64,000 bases of DNA from an uncultured Lachnospiraceae bacterium. GTDB taxonomy: Bacteria; Bacillota; Clostridia; Lachnospirales; Lachnospiraceae. The position numbers and the translations under genes are program-made. Every line of letters begins with the position of its first letter. Position 1 is the first letter of the stretch. Below, one piece after another: positions 25,713-34,621 of the stretch. Location: NCBI GenBank assembly GCA_900554415.1, contig USGU01000001.1, forward strand, positions 186,001 to 250,000. The letters run 5' to 3'. Under the pieces are notes generated by a model. That model was not told the origin of the DNA. It ran no database searches and saw only the letters and a program-made list of their open reading frames with translations.

Positions 25713-26315
25713 TTAATCCGCACAAGTTTCAGATTCACTTTTACGTTTTCTCAGTCTGCTAAGTGATTCTGAACGTATCCCTAAAAACGTAGAAATCTGA
25801 TGATTACTTGCAATCTTATCCACTTCAGGCCACTTTTTGCAAAACCATTGATACCGCTGGGTATTATCCAGTTGCAACCTATGTTTGTTAATTTCATTAT
25901 GGTATTCTAACGATTCCCACAAATATTTAACATAAACTTTAGACAATTCTAAACTTTGTTGCAACAGCAAAAAAACATCTTCGACGGGCAACTCTAAAAT
26001 ATATGAATCAGTAAGACTTCGCACTGCGGCAATCGATGGCGTAAATCCAGTTTCTTTCAAAAAAATATTATATGAATTGGCTACCATTCCACGTTCCATC
26101 ATAAAACATTCTGTAAACTCTTCTTGTGTTTCATCAATAAAATATCTCTGCAAAACACCATCTATAATAATATACACTTTCTCTTGTATATATCCGATTT
26201 CATAAAGATGCTCATTCTTCCTATAATGGTGTATTTCAGCGTACTGACAAATTTTCTCTTTTAATCCAGCATCTTCTATATGAATCAACTGTTCCAGTAT
26301 CGTTCTTTCTACCAT
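25713..26315 (-). CDS. Crp/Fnr-family regulator, second of a tandem pair
   Basis: About 200 residues: an N-terminal cyclic-nucleotide-binding-like beta barrel (about 20-110), a long dimer helix and a C-terminal HTH (about 165-190: IASNHQISTFLGIRSESLSRLRK). The binding barrel lacks a recognisable cAMP phosphate cassette, and no N-terminal Fe-S cysteine set is present, so the ligand is unknown. The frame extends 9 codons upstream into the neighbour, but alignment with the upstream paralogue (MVSERT against MVERT) puts the start at 26315. It begins 1 nt after the paralogue stop, so the two are surely co-transcribed. Confidence 0.85.
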   Translation of the reverse strand: MVERTILEQLIHIEDAGLKEKICQYAEIHHYRKNEHLYEIGYIQEKVYIIIDGVLQRYFIDETQEEFTECFMMERGMVANSYNIFLKETGFTPSIAAVRSLTDSYILELPVEDVFLLLQQSLELSKVYVKYLWESLEYHNEINKHRLQLDNTQRYQWFCKKWPEVDKIASNHQISTFLGIRSESLSRLRKRKSESETCAD

Positions 26316-26316
26316 A

Positions 26317-27015
26317 TCACATTTTTCCTTTATTACTCTCATTATTATCCATGATTCGTTTCAACTTTTGATAGTTCCATTGCATATCCTTTGTCACAAA
26401 AATATCTACAACCGGTTTTTCTGTATTCTTTCCCTCTCTGATTTGTGCCTTTAATCTGCTTAACGACTCTGGTTTAACCCCTAAAAATGCGGCAATCTGT
26501 TTATTACTTGCGACCTTGCTGACTTCTGGATAGTTCTTGCAAAACCATTTGTAATTATCCATAGCCGATGCATACATCCTTCTGTTATCAATCATACAAC
26601 GAAAACCTATTATTTTCTGCAAATATCTTATATATTCCCAAATAAGTTCCGGATATTGCTTTTCAAGCATCAATGCATTTTCTAATGAAATAGTGTAAAT
26701 TTCAACATCTGTCAAAGCCTTCATTCCTACAGATGCAACTTTTCTAAAATCTCCATCATTCAAGAGGAAATCCTTCTCCGACACAAAATAACTCGTTATT
26801 ATTTTACCCCCCCCCACACACTCACAACTGCAATCTTCAAGATAAGCATAAGTTATTCCGTTTATCAAGATATAAAACTTCGATAATCTTGTGCCTGGCT
26901 TATATATTTCCTGCTCTTTTTTATATTTGTGTATGTTCCCCAACATACAAAGATGAGCAAGTAACCCCTCATTTTCCACATGGAAAATCCTTCTCACCGT
27001 TCTCTCTGATACCAT
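26317..27015 (-). CDS. Crp/Fnr-family regulator with poly-G tract, first of a tandem pair
   Basis: A 232-residue paralogue of its downstream neighbour: YKWFCKNYPEVSKVASNKQ here, YQWFCKKWPEVDKIASNHQ there. It has a cyclic-nucleotide-binding-like barrel (about 20-125) and a C-terminal HTH (VASNKQIAAFLGVKPESLSRLK), followed by a 40-residue tail the neighbour lacks. The barrel has an extra segment, CSCECVGGGK, encoded across a run of nine G (C on the plus strand, 26807-26815). Slippage there would shift the frame and truncate the protein before the HTH. It has its own FNR-box promoter. Ligand unknown. Confidence 0.85.
   Translation of the reverse strand: MVSERTVRRIFHVENEGLLAHLCMLGNIHKYKKEQEIYKPGTRLSKFYILINGITYAYLEDCSCECVGGGKIITSYFVSEKDFLLNDGDFRKVASVGMKALTDVEIYTISLENALMLEKQYPELIWEYIRYLQKIIGFRCMIDNRRMYASAMDNYKWFCKNYPEVSKVASNKQIAAFLGVKPESLSRLKAQIREGKNTEKPVVDIFVTKDMQWNYQKLKRIMDNNESNKGKM
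26807..26815 (-). repeat. Nine-base homopolymer (G on coding strand) inside a regulator gene
   Basis: Nine consecutive C on the plus strand, coding for the VGGG region of the first Crp/Fnr protein. It stands out strongly in this AT-rich stretch and is a candidate slipped-strand phase-variation site. Confidence 0.7.
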
Positions 27016-27058
27016 ACCAACTACCTTTTATTATCTCTCATAGTTTTCCTATTTAATT

Positions 27059-27100
27059 ATGATAGCATTTCACTTTTCTAATTTCATTGACTTATGTTAA
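27059..27100 (-). promoter_or_regulatory. Class II-type promoter of the crp pair with FNR-like box
   Basis: Minus strand: box TTAACATAAGTCAA (27087-27100), 22 nt, then -10 TATCAT (27059-27064). This puts the box centre at about -41.5, and no -35 is visible. The sequence between box and -10 resembles that of the surface-protein promoter. Confidence 0.6.
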
Positions 27101-27149
27101 TTCCTGCAATTTTTATTAATTATATATATGACACACATTTTACTTACAG

Positions 27150-27185
27150 AATCGAAAAGGACGAAAAACAAAATGCTTCTCGTCC
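27150..27185 (-). terminator. Terminator downstream of the cell-wall-binding protein gene
   Basis: An 11-bp stem (27159-27169 with 27175-27185, some G-T pairs) and TTTTCG on the minus strand. It separates the surface-protein gene from the crp pair. Confidence 0.65.
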
Positions 27186-27225
27186 CTTCCTTTTCATGGA
27201 AATTCTTCATCCGTATATCAACTAA

Positions 27226-29397
27226 TTATTTTGTTTTATTTGGCATCCATACTCCGTCAGAATCTACATAATATCGATCATTATCTACCCATTCATCCGT
27301 TGCCATCGTTCCGTCTTCTTTCACATAGTAATTTTCTACCCATGTGCTTGTCTGTTTCACACCGCTTACATTGAAGTAATAATAAACTTCATCTATCAGT
27401 GCCCATCCAACAGCCATCGAACCACCTGCATGGAAATAATAAGTATCTTCTAACCATTCTTCTTCCAAAAGTGCTCCGGTTTCTGGATCTCCATAGTACC
27501 ATGTTCTATTTACATAAATCCAGCCTGTCTGCATAGCTCCGCTTGCATTTAAGTAGTACCAGCAACCGTCTAATCTTAACCAACCTGTCTGCATTACGCC
27601 TGCAGCATTCATATAATAGTAGCAGTTTCTTATCAGTATCCAGCCTGTCTGCATATTACCGCTTTCTCCAAGGTAATACCATTCATTTCCAAGCTGTAAC
27701 CATCCAGTTTCCATGTATCCTGAAGCGTCAAAATGATACCATTTTCCTTCAATCATCTTCCAGCAATTTGATGGATATGTTCCATCTTCATTTCTATACC
27801 ACCATTTACCGTCACTGATCATCCATTTTGCCGGAACAAGATTCTGTTGCCATACACCATCTGCATTTACATAGTAATCTCCAATCCATTCATCAGATGC
27901 CATATGTCCATCTTCATAAAGATAATAGTATGCTGAACCAATCTGTTTCCATCCAGTAACCATCTTACCATTTTCATAATAGAACCAGCTGTCATTATCC
28001 TGTACCCAGCCGTTTTTCTGATTGTCTTCTACAATATTTCCCTGTTTTTTCAATCCTTTCAAAATTGGATATCCATTGTTAATATTTTCTGTATCTTTTG
28101 TAAATGCGTCTCCAAGAAGTTCTACAAACGTATCTGATTTCATTTCGTCTGCTTCTTTGTATCCACAATTTGTACTGGTTCCTTGATATCCATTACTAAC
28201 CGGATCATTCTCATTAACACCCTTGGTATCGCTTAAAGCATAAATATTTTCTGCAATTCCTTCATTAAGACCAATTCCCGAATTGCAGTTATCATATGCC
28301 GTTCCATTGTTATCAAAAATATCAAGCTTTGCTACATTATAACAATTCCGTGTGGTAGAGTTCTTACTTTGATAACCAATAATACCTCCCACTGCATTTT
28401 TGTTATTGTAAACAATATTTCCAACATTATAGCAGTTTTCCAAAACGCTTAAATTTTTACTGATTCCAACAATTCCGCCCGTACCATATATATTAAATCC
28501 TGTATATGGATTATCGTCTCCATTCACTACAGTTCCAAAATTTGCACAGCCAGTGATTTCACCTTCACTATATCCAACGACTCCACCTATACCTTCGTTG
28601 CATCCCAGAACATTTCCATAATTTACACAATTCTCGACTTTTGCGTTTTTCGAATACACCGCACCCTGAATTGCACCAGTTTCACCAATACCCCCTGCAA
28701 TTCCTCCTACAACAAAAGCTTTAGGTGCAGTAATATTTATATGGGATGTTACATTTAAAATAGAGGCTCCTTTACTTACGCGTCCACAAACACCACCTAC
28801 ATATCGACCACTACAATCACCAGAATTCATTTCGCCATATAAAGTGAAATTTTTTAACACTCCACCATTATCAATATGACCAAACAAGCCTTCATATGTA
28901 TATAAAAGTCCTTCTGACACTCCTGACCAATCAATTTTCATATTCGAAATCACATGATTTTGTCCGTCAAAGATACCTCTAAAACTGTATACCCATCCTC
29001 CAATTGAACTCCACATTTCAATACTGCTCAAATCAATATCTGATGTGAGCTTTATTGTTTTACCATAAAAACTATCTACACCACTGTTCACAATCTGAGA
29101 AAATGCACTCAACTGCTCTGCACTTCCAATTTCATACTCTGTTTTGTTGGAAGAATTATAATACCATTTATACGCTTCCAAAATATCTCCACATTCGCAC
29201 TTCCCGACAATATACTCATGTTCATGTGATTGTGTATCTACCGCTTCACTTTCGGTGGTATTCAATACATTTTCTTCATGAATCTCCGTCTTACTTGAGT
29301 CACCTGCCAATGCCACTGTTCCATTTGCAGTTACTGCACTCACTACAAGCATTACTGAAACTAATGACGATAACATTTTTTTCGTTCTTTTGTTCAT
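27226..29397 (-). CDS. Secreted protein with GLUG-like region and C-terminal cell-wall-binding repeats
   Basis: 723 residues. A Sec signal peptide (KRTKK, a hydrophobic core, cleavage near Ala31), then a region of about 95-440 with repeated G-G-[IV]-G/GLFG-type segments (VGGVCGRVSKGA, VGGIAGGIGETG, IGGVVGYSEGEI, TGGIVGISKNLS, VGGIIGYQSKNS), resembling GLUG repeats seen in surface adhesins. About a dozen aromatic repeats follow (about 455-723; GWLQLGNEWYYLGESGNMQT-type), the choline/cell-wall-binding repeat family. No LPXTG is present, so attachment would be non-covalent to wall polymers. No catalytic domain is recognised; an adhesin is a reasonable guess. Its promoter matches that of the adjacent Crp/Fnr pair. 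Confidence 0.85.
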   Translation of the reverse strand: MNKRTKKMLSSLVSVMLVVSAVTANGTVALAGDSSKTEIHEENVLNTTESEAVDTQSHEHEYIVGKCECGDILEAYKWYYNSSNKTEYEIGSAEQLSAFSQIVNSGVDSFYGKTIKLTSDIDLSSIEMWSSIGGWVYSFRGIFDGQNHVISNMKIDWSGVSEGLLYTYEGLFGHIDNGGVLKNFTLYGEMNSGDCSGRYVGGVCGRVSKGASILNVTSHINITAPKAFVVGGIAGGIGETGAIQGAVYSKNAKVENCVNYGNVLGCNEGIGGVVGYSEGEITGCANFGTVVNGDDNPYTGFNIYGTGGIVGISKNLSVLENCYNVGNIVYNNKNAVGGIIGYQSKNSTTRNCYNVAKLDIFDNNGTAYDNCNSGIGLNEGIAENIYALSDTKGVNENDPVSNGYQGTSTNCGYKEADEMKSDTFVELLGDAFTKDTENINNGYPILKGLKKQGNIVEDNQKNGWVQDNDSWFYYENGKMVTGWKQIGSAYYYLYEDGHMASDEWIGDYYVNADGVWQQNLVPAKWMISDGKWWYRNEDGTYPSNCWKMIEGKWYHFDASGYMETGWLQLGNEWYYLGESGNMQTGWILIRNCYYYMNAAGVMQTGWLRLDGCWYYLNASGAMQTGWIYVNRTWYYGDPETGALLEEEWLEDTYYFHAGGSMAVGWALIDEVYYYFNVSGVKQTSTWVENYYVKEDGTMATDEWVDNDRYYVDSDGVWMPNKTK

Positions 29398-29437
29398 AAT
29401 ATGCTCTCTCCTCTCTTATAGCATTCCTTGATTATTT

Positions 29438-29479
29438 ATCATAGCATTTACCATTTTTTATTTCATTGACTTTCATCAA
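29438..29479 (-). promoter_or_regulatory. Class II-type promoter of the surface protein with FNR-like box
   Basis: Minus strand: box TTGATGAAAGTCAA (29466-29479), 22 nt, then -10 TATGAT (29438-29443). TTGA-N6-TCAA is a Crp/Fnr-type palindrome. Spacing is identical to the crp-pair promoter, and TCAATGAAAT and AAATGCTAT are shared at the same positions. Confidence 0.65.
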
Positions 29480-29556
29480 TTTTCGTTATATTCCTTCATT
29501 TTATTAATCACAAATCTATATTTCATACAAAAAATCTTTTCATCGTATATATAACC

Positions 29557-29590
29557 GACAAAACCCCGGACAGATAATTTCTGTCCAGGG
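29557..29590 (-). terminator. Terminator downstream of degV
   Basis: Stem CCCTGGACAG/CTGTCCGGGG (one mismatch) with a 7-nt loop, then TTTTG on the minus strand. Confidence 0.8.
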
Positions 29591-29630
29591 TCATAAAACA
29601 CTCTCATTTTCAATATTGATTATTCTATTT

Positions 29631-30503
29631 TTATTTCACTTTCAGCTTCTTTGTTAGTGTGATGGCTCTTGCCCCAGGTCCGATATGGCAGCTTACACTG
29701 AGAGATAACGGCGCCATGTATACTTCATATTCCGGAAATGCTTCTTCAATTTCTTTCTTCCATTCTTCAGCGTCCTCTCTGCTTCCGGTATATGCTGCAT
29801 CTAAATACATATCTTCCGGTCCATTGCAATCTGCAAAATCTGTGCTCATTAATTCACGAATTCTAGAAAGCATGGTCTTTTTTGCAGATTTCCATCCTCT
29901 TGTCTTGGCAAAGGAATCCAGCTTTTCCCCTTTAATCCGGAGAACCGGTTTCAAATTCAGTACGGTTCCGATTGCTGCTGCAGCCGGTGTCAGTCTTCCA
30001 CCTTTTTTCAGATACTTCAGTGTGTCAAGAGTGATATAAATATCCGAATCAAACTTTGTTTTTTCCAGTAAATCCTTGATTTCTTCCGCAGATATTCCAT
30101 TTTCAGCAAGTTCCTTTGCTTCCAATACAGAACGTCTTTGCGTTACGGACACTCTCTGGTTATTTACCACCTGTACTTTACCATCATAATCTGCAGAAAG
30201 CATCATCTCTGTCTCATATGTGCTGCTCAGACCACTCGATAATGGAATATGCACAATTTCATCATATTCTTCCAAAAGCTTATCCCACAATTCTATCACA
30301 GCTCCGGGAGAAGGCTGGGAAGTTTTAATGTCAGCATCCTCAGCAAGCTTCTGATAAAACTGCTCCTGCGTAAGTGTAATATCTTCCAGAAATAATTCAT
30401 CATTTATATAGAACGGTGTAGGGAGAACGTAAACACCTAACTTTTCCCCATCTGCCTGTGTAATTCCACTGTTACTGTCTGTCACAATCGCAATCTTACT
30501 CAT
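29631..30503 (-). CDS. DegV family fatty-acid-binding protein
   Basis: About 290 residues. It begins MSKIAIVTDSNSGI, followed by a DegV/EDD fold with the fatty acid binding motifs SSGLSSTYE and the C-terminal HIGPGA. FakB-type members present fatty acids to the kinase FakA, but many DegV proteins have no proven partner, and no fakA is in the window. The longer frame (10 extra codons) is rejected because AGGAGG lies 10 nt before the ATG at 30503. It is last in the polA-coaE-walJ-degV run. Confidence 0.88.
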   Translation of the reverse strand: MSKIAIVTDSNSGITQADGEKLGVYVLPTPFYINDELFLEDITLTQEQFYQKLAEDADIKTSQPSPGAVIELWDKLLEEYDEIVHIPLSSGLSSTYETEMMLSADYDGKVQVVNNQRVSVTQRRSVLEAKELAENGISAEEIKDLLEKTKFDSDIYITLDTLKYLKKGGRLTPAAAAIGTVLNLKPVLRIKGEKLDSFAKTRGWKSAKKTMLSRIRELMSTDFADCNGPEDMYLDAAYTGSREDAEEWKKEIEEAFPEYEVYMAPLSLSVSCHIGPGARAITLTKKLKVK

Positions 30504-30560
30504 TGCTTTTGTACCTCCTGTCTTCTCACTCAATTTGCTTCGTGCTTCGCACCGGCTGCA

Positions 30561-31358
30561 TTATATACACACAATCTCGGACATACATTCCCTCTTTGCC
30601 ACAGCAATCGGAATCTCATCGCCCTTATATGGATTATTGCCTAAAGTAATCTCCAATTTCACTGTTTCATAGGCCAACTGCTCATAATTATTTTCCTTGC
30701 TCAAATGTCCAAGAAACACTCTTTTCATATTATCATGGAGTATATCACAAAGAAGTCTGCCTGACAATTCATTCGATAAATGTCCTTTATCCCCAAGCAC
30801 TCTTCGTTTGAGTGGATAAGGATAAGGGCCAACTTCCAGCATATGTACATCATGGTTGGACTCCAGTACCATTGCATTCACATTTTTCAGATGGTTCACT
30901 GTATACTCATCGTATTTTCCAAGGTCTGTCGCAACCGCCACGCGTTTATTCTCATTCTGCAGCGTATAACCGGTCGGTTCTTTTGCATCATGGGAAATGG
31001 TAAATGGCTGTATTTGGATGTCTCCCAGTGTAAATTCTTCATCTGCCGAAATCTCATGAAACAGTCCCTCCGGCATTTTCCCAAGGCTCTTACATTCTGT
31101 AATTCCCTGTAAGGTGCCTTTGGTAGCGTAAATAGGGATTTCATATTTCCGGCTGAATACCCCAAGGCCCTGTATGTGGTCGATATGCTCATGGGTAATC
31201 AGAATTCCCGACAGCTCTTCCCCTTTTATTTCCAGTTCGCTAAGACCTGCTTCTATTCTTTTCTTGCTGATTCCTGTATCTACCAGCAGGTGCGTCTTAT
31301 CACTCCCTACATAAATACAGTTACCACTACTGCCGCTTGCTATGCTGCATAATCTCAT
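30561..31358 (-). CDS. Metallo-beta-lactamase-fold exonuclease WalJ/YycJ
   Basis: 265 residues. MRLCSIASGSSGNCIYVG at the start and the metal motif THEHIDHIQGL identify the YycJ/WalJ group; further ligands are in SHDAKEPTG, ESNHD and LGHLSKENN. YycJ has 5'-3' DNA exonuclease activity tied to mismatch repair in Bacillus. Here it is outside the walRK operon and overlaps coaE by 32 nt downstream of polA, so a DNA-repair link by context is plausible. Confidence 0.87.
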   Translation of the reverse strand: MRLCSIASGSSGNCIYVGSDKTHLLVDTGISKKRIEAGLSELEIKGEELSGILITHEHIDHIQGLGVFSRKYEIPIYATKGTLQGITECKSLGKMPEGLFHEISADEEFTLGDIQIQPFTISHDAKEPTGYTLQNENKRVAVATDLGKYDEYTVNHLKNVNAMVLESNHDVHMLEVGPYPYPLKRRVLGDKGHLSNELSGRLLCDILHDNMKRVFLGHLSKENNYEQLAYETVKLEITLGNNPYKGDEIPIAVAKRECMSEIVCI

Positions 31359-31968
31359 TCTTTGTCTGCTCCTGCTTTTTCATCACTTTTTCTATCTGTA
31401 TCACGGTATCTGCAAATGCACCACTGTTGTCAATCACAATATCACATTTGCGCCGGAATTCTTCTTCGGATGCCTGTGCCTGCATAATGCCGGTAATCTT
31501 TTCTTCCGAATAGCATCGTGTCTGACGCAAGCGTTCCCGTCTTACCGATTCTGTTGCATAGATATACCAGATTTCATCCAGTATGGTACGATAATAATCA
31601 TCTGTCAACAGAGCTGCCTCCAGCACAAACAGCTTTGTGCCTTTCTGCTCTTCCTCTGACATAAGTGTTTCAATTCTCTGGTTGACCGCCGGATGTACCA
31701 TTGCATTTAAAAGCAGCCGTTCTGCTTCATTGCCGAAAATCAGACTGCCCAGCCGGTTTCTGTCAATAAATCCATCTTCTTTCAGAATCTGTTCTCCAAA
31801 ATGCTTTATTATTTTATCATAACACACTTGTCCTGGCAATTGCAATTCATGTGCGATTAAATCTGCCTGATATACCGAAGTTTCCGGCAGCTTCGCCATA
31901 TATTCAAGAACGGTACTTTTTCCCGCTCCTATTCCGCCTGTAATTCCAATTTTTACCATTCGAAACAT
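31327..31968 (-). CDS. coaE: Dephospho-CoA kinase
   Basis: 213 residues. It performs the last step of CoA synthesis. P-loop GITGGIGAGKST near the start and the DADLIAHEL-like segment (ADLIAHELQ) are family marks. It starts 11 nt after polA; coaE beside polA is a common Firmicutes order. An alternative start Met4 (31959) fits the family N-terminus equally well; AAAGGA spacing is not decisive. Confidence 0.94.
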   Translation of the reverse strand: MFRMVKIGITGGIGAGKSTVLEYMAKLPETSVYQADLIAHELQLPGQVCYDKIIKHFGEQILKEDGFIDRNRLGSLIFGNEAERLLLNAMVHPAVNQRIETLMSEEEQKGTKLFVLEAALLTDDYYRTILDEIWYIYATESVRRERLRQTRCYSEEKITGIMQAQASEEEFRRKCDIVIDNSGAFADTVIQIEKVMKKQEQTKNEIMQHSKRQ

Positions 31969-31979
31969 CCGTTCCTTTT

Positions 31980-34592
31980 CTACTTTGCCTCGTACCAGTT
32001 ACTTCCAACATGCATATCAATGACAAGCGGAACTGCAAGTTCTGCCGCCTCTTCCATGCCTTTTTTCAAAATTTCTTTGACTTTATCAATCTCATCTTCT
32101 TTTGTCTCAATCAGAAGTTCATCATGGACCTGAAGAACAAGCCGTGATTCCATATGATTCTTTCTCAATTCTCTGTCCACTGCTATCATGGCTATCTTCA
32201 TAATATCTGCCGCAGTTCCCTGAATCGGTGAGTTCATGGCAATACGCTCTCCAAACTGACGCTGCATGAAATTACTGGAGGAAAGCTCAGGGATTGGTCT
32301 GCGTCTTCCGTAAAGAGTGGTCACATAGCCATTTTCTTTGGCATGTGCCACTGCGTCATCCAGAAACCGTTTAATTCCTGGATAGGTTTCAAAATATCGC
32401 TCTATATACTGCTGTGCTTCTTTTCTTGTAATACTCAAATCCTGACTCAGTCCAAAAGAACTGATTCCATAAACAATTCCAAAGTTTACCGCCTTGGCAT
32501 TTCTTCTCTGCAAATCGGTCACTTCATCAAACGGAGTATGGAATACCTGTGAAGCGGTAATTCTGTGAATATCTCTTGCTTCTTTGTATGCCTGAATCAG
32601 TTCTGCATCTCCCGAACAATGTGCCAGTATCCGAAGTTCAATCTGGGAATAATCTGCATCCACAAACACAAATCCATCCTCCGGGATGAAAACCTTACGA
32701 ATCAATCTTCCTAATTCCATTCTTGCCGGAATGTTCTGTAAGTTTGGCTCTGTGCTGCTAATCCGGCCTGTTGCCGTAATGGTCTGGTTGAATTTACCAT
32801 GGATTCGTCCATCCTCTTCCCGGATAAATACAGCCAGTCCATCTGCATAGGTAGACTTTAATTTGCTGAGCTGACGATATTCCAATATCTTAGAAACAAC
32901 CGGATAATCCGGTGCCAGTTTATCTAACACATCTGCTGCAGTCGAATATCCCGTCTTTGTCTTTTTCCCATTCGGCAGTCCCAGATGTTCAAACAACACT
33001 ACACCAAGCTGTTTTGGCGAATTGATATTAAATTCTTCTCCTGCCAGTTCATATATTTCCTTCTCCAAACGGACAATCTGCTCTCCCAGATGGCTTCCAT
33101 ATTCTTTCAAAGCTTCTGCTTCTACTTTTACCCCTGCCTGTTCCATACGGTATAAGGTGTAAACCAGCGGCATTTCCACTTCCTGAAAAAGCTTCCACAT
33201 CTGCTCTTCTTCTAATTTTTTCTGCAGTATTTCCGAAGCCGCATAAGCTGTGTAAGCTTCGTAGCATGCCTTTGTTTCTACGCTTGCCTTCTCATCAATC
33301 AGCAGATTCAGATATTCCTGTGCTACATCGGTATAGGTATAGTCACTCTTTAACGGATTCAGCAGATATGCCGCTACGGTTGCGTCAAATCCTGTTTCTT
33401 CTTTTTCTATTTTCACATGAGACATATGCTCTTTCAAATCAAACACAACATAGGATTCTACCTGTTTTGCTGTCTCTTCTAGTTCTTTCAGAATCCAGTC
33501 TATCTCTATTTCTTCTGTTGCAGAAATGCAGTATATTTTTTCATCGCCAAATGCAACTGCTGCTCCATCCATTCCTGCCATCTGGACAAATAATGGCAGA
33601 ACATTGGTTGTGTCCTTATACAGAGAGACGCCAACTTTGGATGCCTTCTTTGCCTGTTCGAAAATGTGCGCAGCCTCTGCCCGCTTCTTTACAATCTGAA
33701 AAGAGTCTTCCAATGCATTTTCCGTCTTGACATCAAATCTGGTAAGCAGGTTTTTAAACTGTAATCTTTGGAAATATACATAAGCCTCTTCTGTATACAG
33801 ATTTCCCATCTTGGCTTCTTCCAGAGAATAGTCAAAATCTGCATCTACGTTGATGGTCGCAAGAGCTTTACTCATCTTCGCCTGTTCCCAGTATTCTTTC
33901 AGATTCTTAGCTGCTCTTGGCGGTGTTACTTCGTCAATGTGAGCATAGGCATTTTCAATAGTCTTGTATTCTACAATAATCTTCGTCGCCGTCTTTTCTC
34001 CAATGCTTGGCACACCCGGAATATTGTCTGATGTATCACCCATTAAAGCTTTCACATCGATAAATTCAGTTGGTGTTACCTGATATTTTTCTTTCACATC
34101 TGTGGCATAATAATTTTCAATTTCTGTTCCGGTTCTCTTGGTCTTTGGAATACGTATTTCCACATGTTCCGTTGCAAGCTGAAGCAAATCCCGGTCACCG
34201 GATATAATGACAACTTCCATCTTGGCATCTTCACAGCGTTTTGACAAAGTACCAAGAATATCATCTGCTTCCAGACCTGCTTTTTCTATGATTTTGACAC
34301 CCATGGCAGTTAATACCTCTTTCATAAGCGGCACCTGCTGTCTTAATTCTTCTGCCATCGGTTTTCTTGTTCCTTTATATTCGGCATACATCTCATGCCG
34401 GAAAGTAGGTGCATGTACGTCAAATGCAACTGTCAGATATTCTGGTTTTTCTTCTTCCAGTATTTTAAACATAATATTCAGGAAACCATACACTGCATTT
34501 GTGTGGACTCCTTCTGCGTTTGTCAAATCCGGAAGTCCAAAAAAAGCTCTGTTTAAAATACTGTGTCCATCTATCAATACAATTTTACTCAT
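31980..34592 (-). CDS. polA: DNA polymerase I
   Basis: About 870 residues: 5'-3' exonuclease domain (about 1-290, LIDGHSILNRAFFGLP and GDTSDNIPGVPSIGEKTA), a 3'-5' exonuclease-like domain (about 300-490) that seems to lack proofreading acidic residues, as in many Firmicutes, and a family A polymerase domain (DYSQIELRILAH, RRNAKAVNFGIVYGISSFGL, QVHDELLIE). The longest frame adds 46 codons that run through the tRNA-Leu gene and its terminator and is rejected. The start at 34592 gives MSKIVLIDGH with AAAGGTG upstream. Confidence 0.96.
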   Translation of the reverse strand: MSKIVLIDGHSILNRAFFGLPDLTNAEGVHTNAVYGFLNIMFKILEEEKPEYLTVAFDVHAPTFRHEMYAEYKGTRKPMAEELRQQVPLMKEVLTAMGVKIIEKAGLEADDILGTLSKRCEDAKMEVVIISGDRDLLQLATEHVEIRIPKTKRTGTEIENYYATDVKEKYQVTPTEFIDVKALMGDTSDNIPGVPSIGEKTATKIIVEYKTIENAYAHIDEVTPPRAAKNLKEYWEQAKMSKALATINVDADFDYSLEEAKMGNLYTEEAYVYFQRLQFKNLLTRFDVKTENALEDSFQIVKKRAEAAHIFEQAKKASKVGVSLYKDTTNVLPLFVQMAGMDGAAVAFGDEKIYCISATEEIEIDWILKELEETAKQVESYVVFDLKEHMSHVKIEKEETGFDATVAAYLLNPLKSDYTYTDVAQEYLNLLIDEKASVETKACYEAYTAYAASEILQKKLEEEQMWKLFQEVEMPLVYTLYRMEQAGVKVEAEALKEYGSHLGEQIVRLEKEIYELAGEEFNINSPKQLGVVLFEHLGLPNGKKTKTGYSTAADVLDKLAPDYPVVSKILEYRQLSKLKSTYADGLAVFIREEDGRIHGKFNQTITATGRISSTEPNLQNIPARMELGRLIRKVFIPEDGFVFVDADYSQIELRILAHCSGDAELIQAYKEARDIHRITASQVFHTPFDEVTDLQRRNAKAVNFGIVYGISSFGLSQDLSITRKEAQQYIERYFETYPGIKRFLDDAVAHAKENGYVTTLYGRRRPIPELSSSNFMQRQFGERIAMNSPIQGTAADIMKIAMIAVDRELRKNHMESRLVLQVHDELLIETKEDEIDKVKEILKKGMEEAAELAVPLVIDMHVGSNWYEAK

Positions 34593-34621
34593 TTTGTAAT
34601 GCACCTTTCTATTTATTCTGA

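Noticed and set aside
27226..29397. Wall-repeat region as a nucleotide repeat array or CRISPR
   Set aside because: The repeats are degenerate at DNA level and code for aromatic cell-wall-binding motifs; there are no identical repeats with unique spacers.
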